Source: CAYWWM01 sp965198025
GTDB lineage: Bacteria; Acidobacteriota; Terriglobia; 2-12-FULL-54-10
Length of the DNA: 64,000 nt
Assembly (NCBI GenBank): GCA_965198025.1
Contig: OZ240237.1
Span: forward strand, 2,728,001-2,792,000
Direction: 5' to 3'
Every line of letters begins with the position of its first letter. Positions within the stretch are counted from its first letter, which is position 1. Of the stretch, positions 61,915 through 64,000 are shown one piece after another. Both the position numbers and the translations under genes were made by a program. Below the pieces are notes generated by a model, which had not been told where the DNA came from, did no database searches, and saw nothing but the letters and a program-made list of their open reading frames with translations.

Positions 61915-64000
61915 ATGGCGCAAGCAACGAACGGCACGAATCGGGAGCGAGTTGATTTTTCCAAGATTCGCACTGAGCTCCCGATTCCGAACCTGATCGA
62001 GGTGCAGAAGCAGTCCTATCACCGCTTCCTGCAGATGCACCTGCTCAAGGAGGAGCGGGAAGATTTCGGCTTGCAGGCCGTCTTCAGCTCCGTGTTTCCC
62101 ATCACGGATTTTCGCGAGATTTCGAAGCTCGATTTTGCCGACTATTCGATTGGAAACTGGGAGTGCAAGTGCGGGAACCTGAAGGGATTGCATCATTTGC
62201 GCCGACCGTGCCAGCGCTGCGGCGCCAGCATTATCACCAGCCCGTTCAATGTCGGGGGCGAAATCCTGTGCGGCAAGTGCGGCTCTCCGAACCGCAACGA
62301 GGTCACTTTCTGTGACAAATGCGGTGACCCGGTCGATCTCCAGCTCAAGTACGACGTCGTCGAATGCCAGGAGCGCGGCATGACCTACGCCGCCCCGCTA
62401 AAAGTCACCATCCGACTGACTGTCTATGAGAAGGACCCCGAGACTGGCGCCAAGACTCCGCGCGAAATCAAAGAACAGGAGGTCTTTTTCGGGGAAATCC
62501 CGCTGATGACCGAAAACGGGACGTTTATCATCAACGGTACCGAGCGTGTGATCGTCAGCCAGCTCCACCGGTCCCCCGGGGTCTTCTTTGAAACCGCCAG
62601 CCAACGCACCTATTTCCTGGGAAAGATCATTCCCTACCGCGGCTCCTGGGTGGAGTTTGAGTACGACGCCAAGAATCTTCTCTACGTCCGCATTGACCGC
62701 AAACGCAAGTTTCTCGGAACCGTCTTCCTGCGCGCACTGGGTCTCAAGAGCGACGCCGAAATCCTACAAAAGTTCTACAGGGGGGAGACCCTTCGTCTCG
62801 AGGAAAAGAAGCTTTATTGGGAACTCTCCGACGGCTTGCTCGGCCAGAGGCTTTTCCATCATGTTCTGCATCCTCGCACCAGGGAAGAGTTGGCTCACTC
62901 GGGGCGCCGCATAACCCCTTCGATCCTCGACGCCTTTCGGAAGGCCCGGGTCGAGGCCGTCGAAATCTCGCAGAGCGACCTGGAAGGCGCCTGTTTCCTA
63001 GGCGACGTGGTGGACAGCAGCACCGGCGAGGTTCTGTCCGAGGCCAACGCGGATGTTACTCCACAGATCCTGAGCGCTCTGGTCGAAGCCGGCATCCCTC
63101 AGGTGCGTATCTTCTTCCCGGAACGCGAGGATGCTGGAATCGTTTTGAGCCAGACCCTGAAGAAGGATAGCCTTAAGACTCCTGAAGAGGCGTTGATTGA
63201 GATCTACCGCAAGCTCCGTCCTGGCGATCCGCCTACGCTTGACACGGCCATTGCCTTGTTCCGGGGCATGTTTGTCGACCCGCGTAAGTACGACTTCTCG
63301 CGGGTGGGGCGCCTCAAGTTCAACATCAAGCTTGAAAAGGAATCCCCACTAGGCAAGCGCACGCTCGACCTCGATGACTTTGCCACGGTCCTGGATTACC
63401 TGTTCAAGCTGCGGAAGAACATCGGCAGCGTGGACGACATTGATCATCTCGGCAACCGTAGAGTCCGCGCCGTTGGAGAACTGCTCGAAAACCAGTTCCG
63501 CATCGGCCTGGTTCGCATGGAGCGCGCCATCAAGGAAAAGATGTCGGTCTACCAAGAAATGTCCACGGCGATGCCGCACGATCTGGTGAACGCCAAGCCG
63601 GCCATGGCCGCCATCCGCGAATTTTTCGGGTCGAGCCAGTTGTCCCAGTTCATGGACCAAACCAATCCGCTTTCCGAGATCACGCACAAGCGCCGTCTCT
63701 CGGCTCTCGGGCCGGGCGGGTTGAGTCGCGAGCGCGCCGGGTTTGAAGTCCGCGACGTCCATCCCACTCACTACGGTCGCATTTGCCCCATCGAAACACC
63801 GGAAGGTCCCAATATAGGCCTCATCTCCTCGCTCTCCTGCTACGCTCGGATCAATGAATTCGGCTTCATCGAGAGCCCGTACCGCAAGGTGGTGAAGGGC
63901 CGCGTTGTCGACTACGTCAAGATTACCCACGCTGGCGACAGCGAATTCCACCCGGGCGACATCGTCGAGAAGGACAATTGTGAAAAAGCTAACGCCGAAC
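61915..64000 (+). CDS. rpoB: RNA polymerase beta subunit (cut by window end)
   Basis: 695 codons are present. It starts MAQATNGTNRERVDFSKIRTE and reaches past the RIF region: GSSQLSQFMDQTNPLSEITHKRRLSALGPGG, then YGRICPIETPEGPNIGLI. Two Cys clusters lie near the N terminus: C84, C86, C99, C102 and C119, C122, C133, C136 (KCG, CQRCG, CGKCG, CDKCG), a zinc-finger-like insert that I recall in acidobacterial RpoB. The ATG at 61915 has GTCGAGGAGTAG upstream. It follows rplL by 293 nt. The rifampicin-binding residues look as in sensitive enzymes. Confidence 0.97.
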   Translation, partial: MAQATNGTNRERVDFSKIRTELPIPNLIEVQKQSYHRFLQMHLLKEEREDFGLQAVFSSVFPITDFREISKLDFADYSIGNWECKCGNLKGLHHLRRPCQRCGASIITSPFNVGGEILCGKCGSPNRNEVTFCDKCGDPVDLQLKYDVVECQERGMTYAAPLKVTIRLTVYEKDPETGAKTPREIKEQEVFFGEIPLMTENGTFIINGTERVIVSQLHRSPGVFFETASQRTYFLGKIIPYRGSWVEFEYDAKNLLYVRIDRKRKFLGTVFLRALGLKSDAEILQKFYRGETLRLEEKKLYWELSDGLLGQRLFHHVLHPRTREELAHSGRRITPSILDAFRKARVEAVEISQSDLEGACFLGDVVDSSTGEVLSEANADVTPQILSALVEAGIPQVRIFFPEREDAGIVLSQTLKKDSLKTPEEALIEIYRKLRPGDPPTLDTAIALFRGMFVDPRKYDFSRVGRLKFNIKLEKESPLGKRTLDLDDFATVLDYLFKLRKNIGSVDDIDHLGNRRVRAVGELLENQFRIGLVRMERAIKEKMSVYQEMSTAMPHDLVNAKPAMAAIREFFGSSQLSQFMDQTNPLSEITHKRRLSALGPGGLSRERAGFEVRDVHPTHYGRICPIETPEGPNIGLISSLSCYARINEFGFIESPYRKVVKGRVVDYVKITHAGDSEFHPGDIVEKDNCEKANAE

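Overview
The window looks like a chromosomal segment of an Acidobacteriota bacterium, possibly Bryobacterales/Solibacter-like. GC appears to be about 60% by eye. The support is the gene order around rpoB, an RpoB carrying two Cys4 zinc-type clusters near its N terminus (a feature I recall from acidobacterial RpoB), and many exported DUF1592/DUF1552, ankyrin, PQQ-type propeller and streptogramin-lyase-like proteins. The assignment is inference; no search was run.

Layout. (1) 1-6.1 kb: the end of a GT4 glycosyltransferase, overlapping a LolD/MacB-type ABC ATPase, a 1109-aa FtsX-type permease and a PQQ-like propeller. (2) 6.6-10.8 kb, minus strand: two further PQQ-like propellers (one with a clear one-base frameshift), a lipoprotein MBL hydrolase and a small membrane protein. 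(3) 10.9-32.5 kb: three copies of a translationally coupled gene pair, an exported diheme-motif DUF1587/1595/1592/1588/1585 protein followed by a Tat-exported DUF1552 (HXXSHH) protein. Two pairs are followed by an exported ankyrin-repeat protein. The first is followed by a carboxypeptidase-regulatory/CxxCH/Vgb propeller fusion, with an ankyrin gene facing it. A SoxC-like molybdoprotein and a cytochrome c lie between copies two and three. (4) 32.8-43.8 kb, plus strand: tandem NHL propellers, a Tat-exported MmgE/PrpD protein, a second CxxCH-Vgb fusion, an MBL lipoprotein, an LVIVD lipoprotein, an amidohydrolase lipoprotein and a DUF72 protein. (5) 43.9-52.4 kb: two F420-type oxidoreductases, a BoxB/PaaA-like diiron protein, a toxin-antitoxin-like pair, a GlpC-like Fe-S protein, a repeat-rich gene-poor stretch and a methylmalonyl-CoA mutase subunit. 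(6) 52.9-64 kb: a DksA/TraR zinc-finger protein, then the str and rpoB region: rpsL, rpsG, fusA, tuf, rpmG, tRNA-Trp, secE, nusG, rplK, rplA, rplJ, rplL, rpoB (cut by the window end).

How the parts may work together. Regions 2-4 are dominated by proteins carrying Sec, Tat or lipoprotein signals, many with heme-binding CxxCH or redox-cofactor folds. The picture is a periplasmic redox and hydrolytic apparatus of unknown substrate. The most unusual element is the triplicated DUF1592-DUF1552 module with its exported ankyrin or propeller partner.

Intergenic DNA carries at least three families of short dispersed repeats: a 125-150 bp element with GACCATTTTC/GAAAATGGTC ends, short GAACCGAA tandem repeats, and GTCATCCCGAG...GGGATCTGCTC units. 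There is also a relic of a TonB-receptor C terminus.
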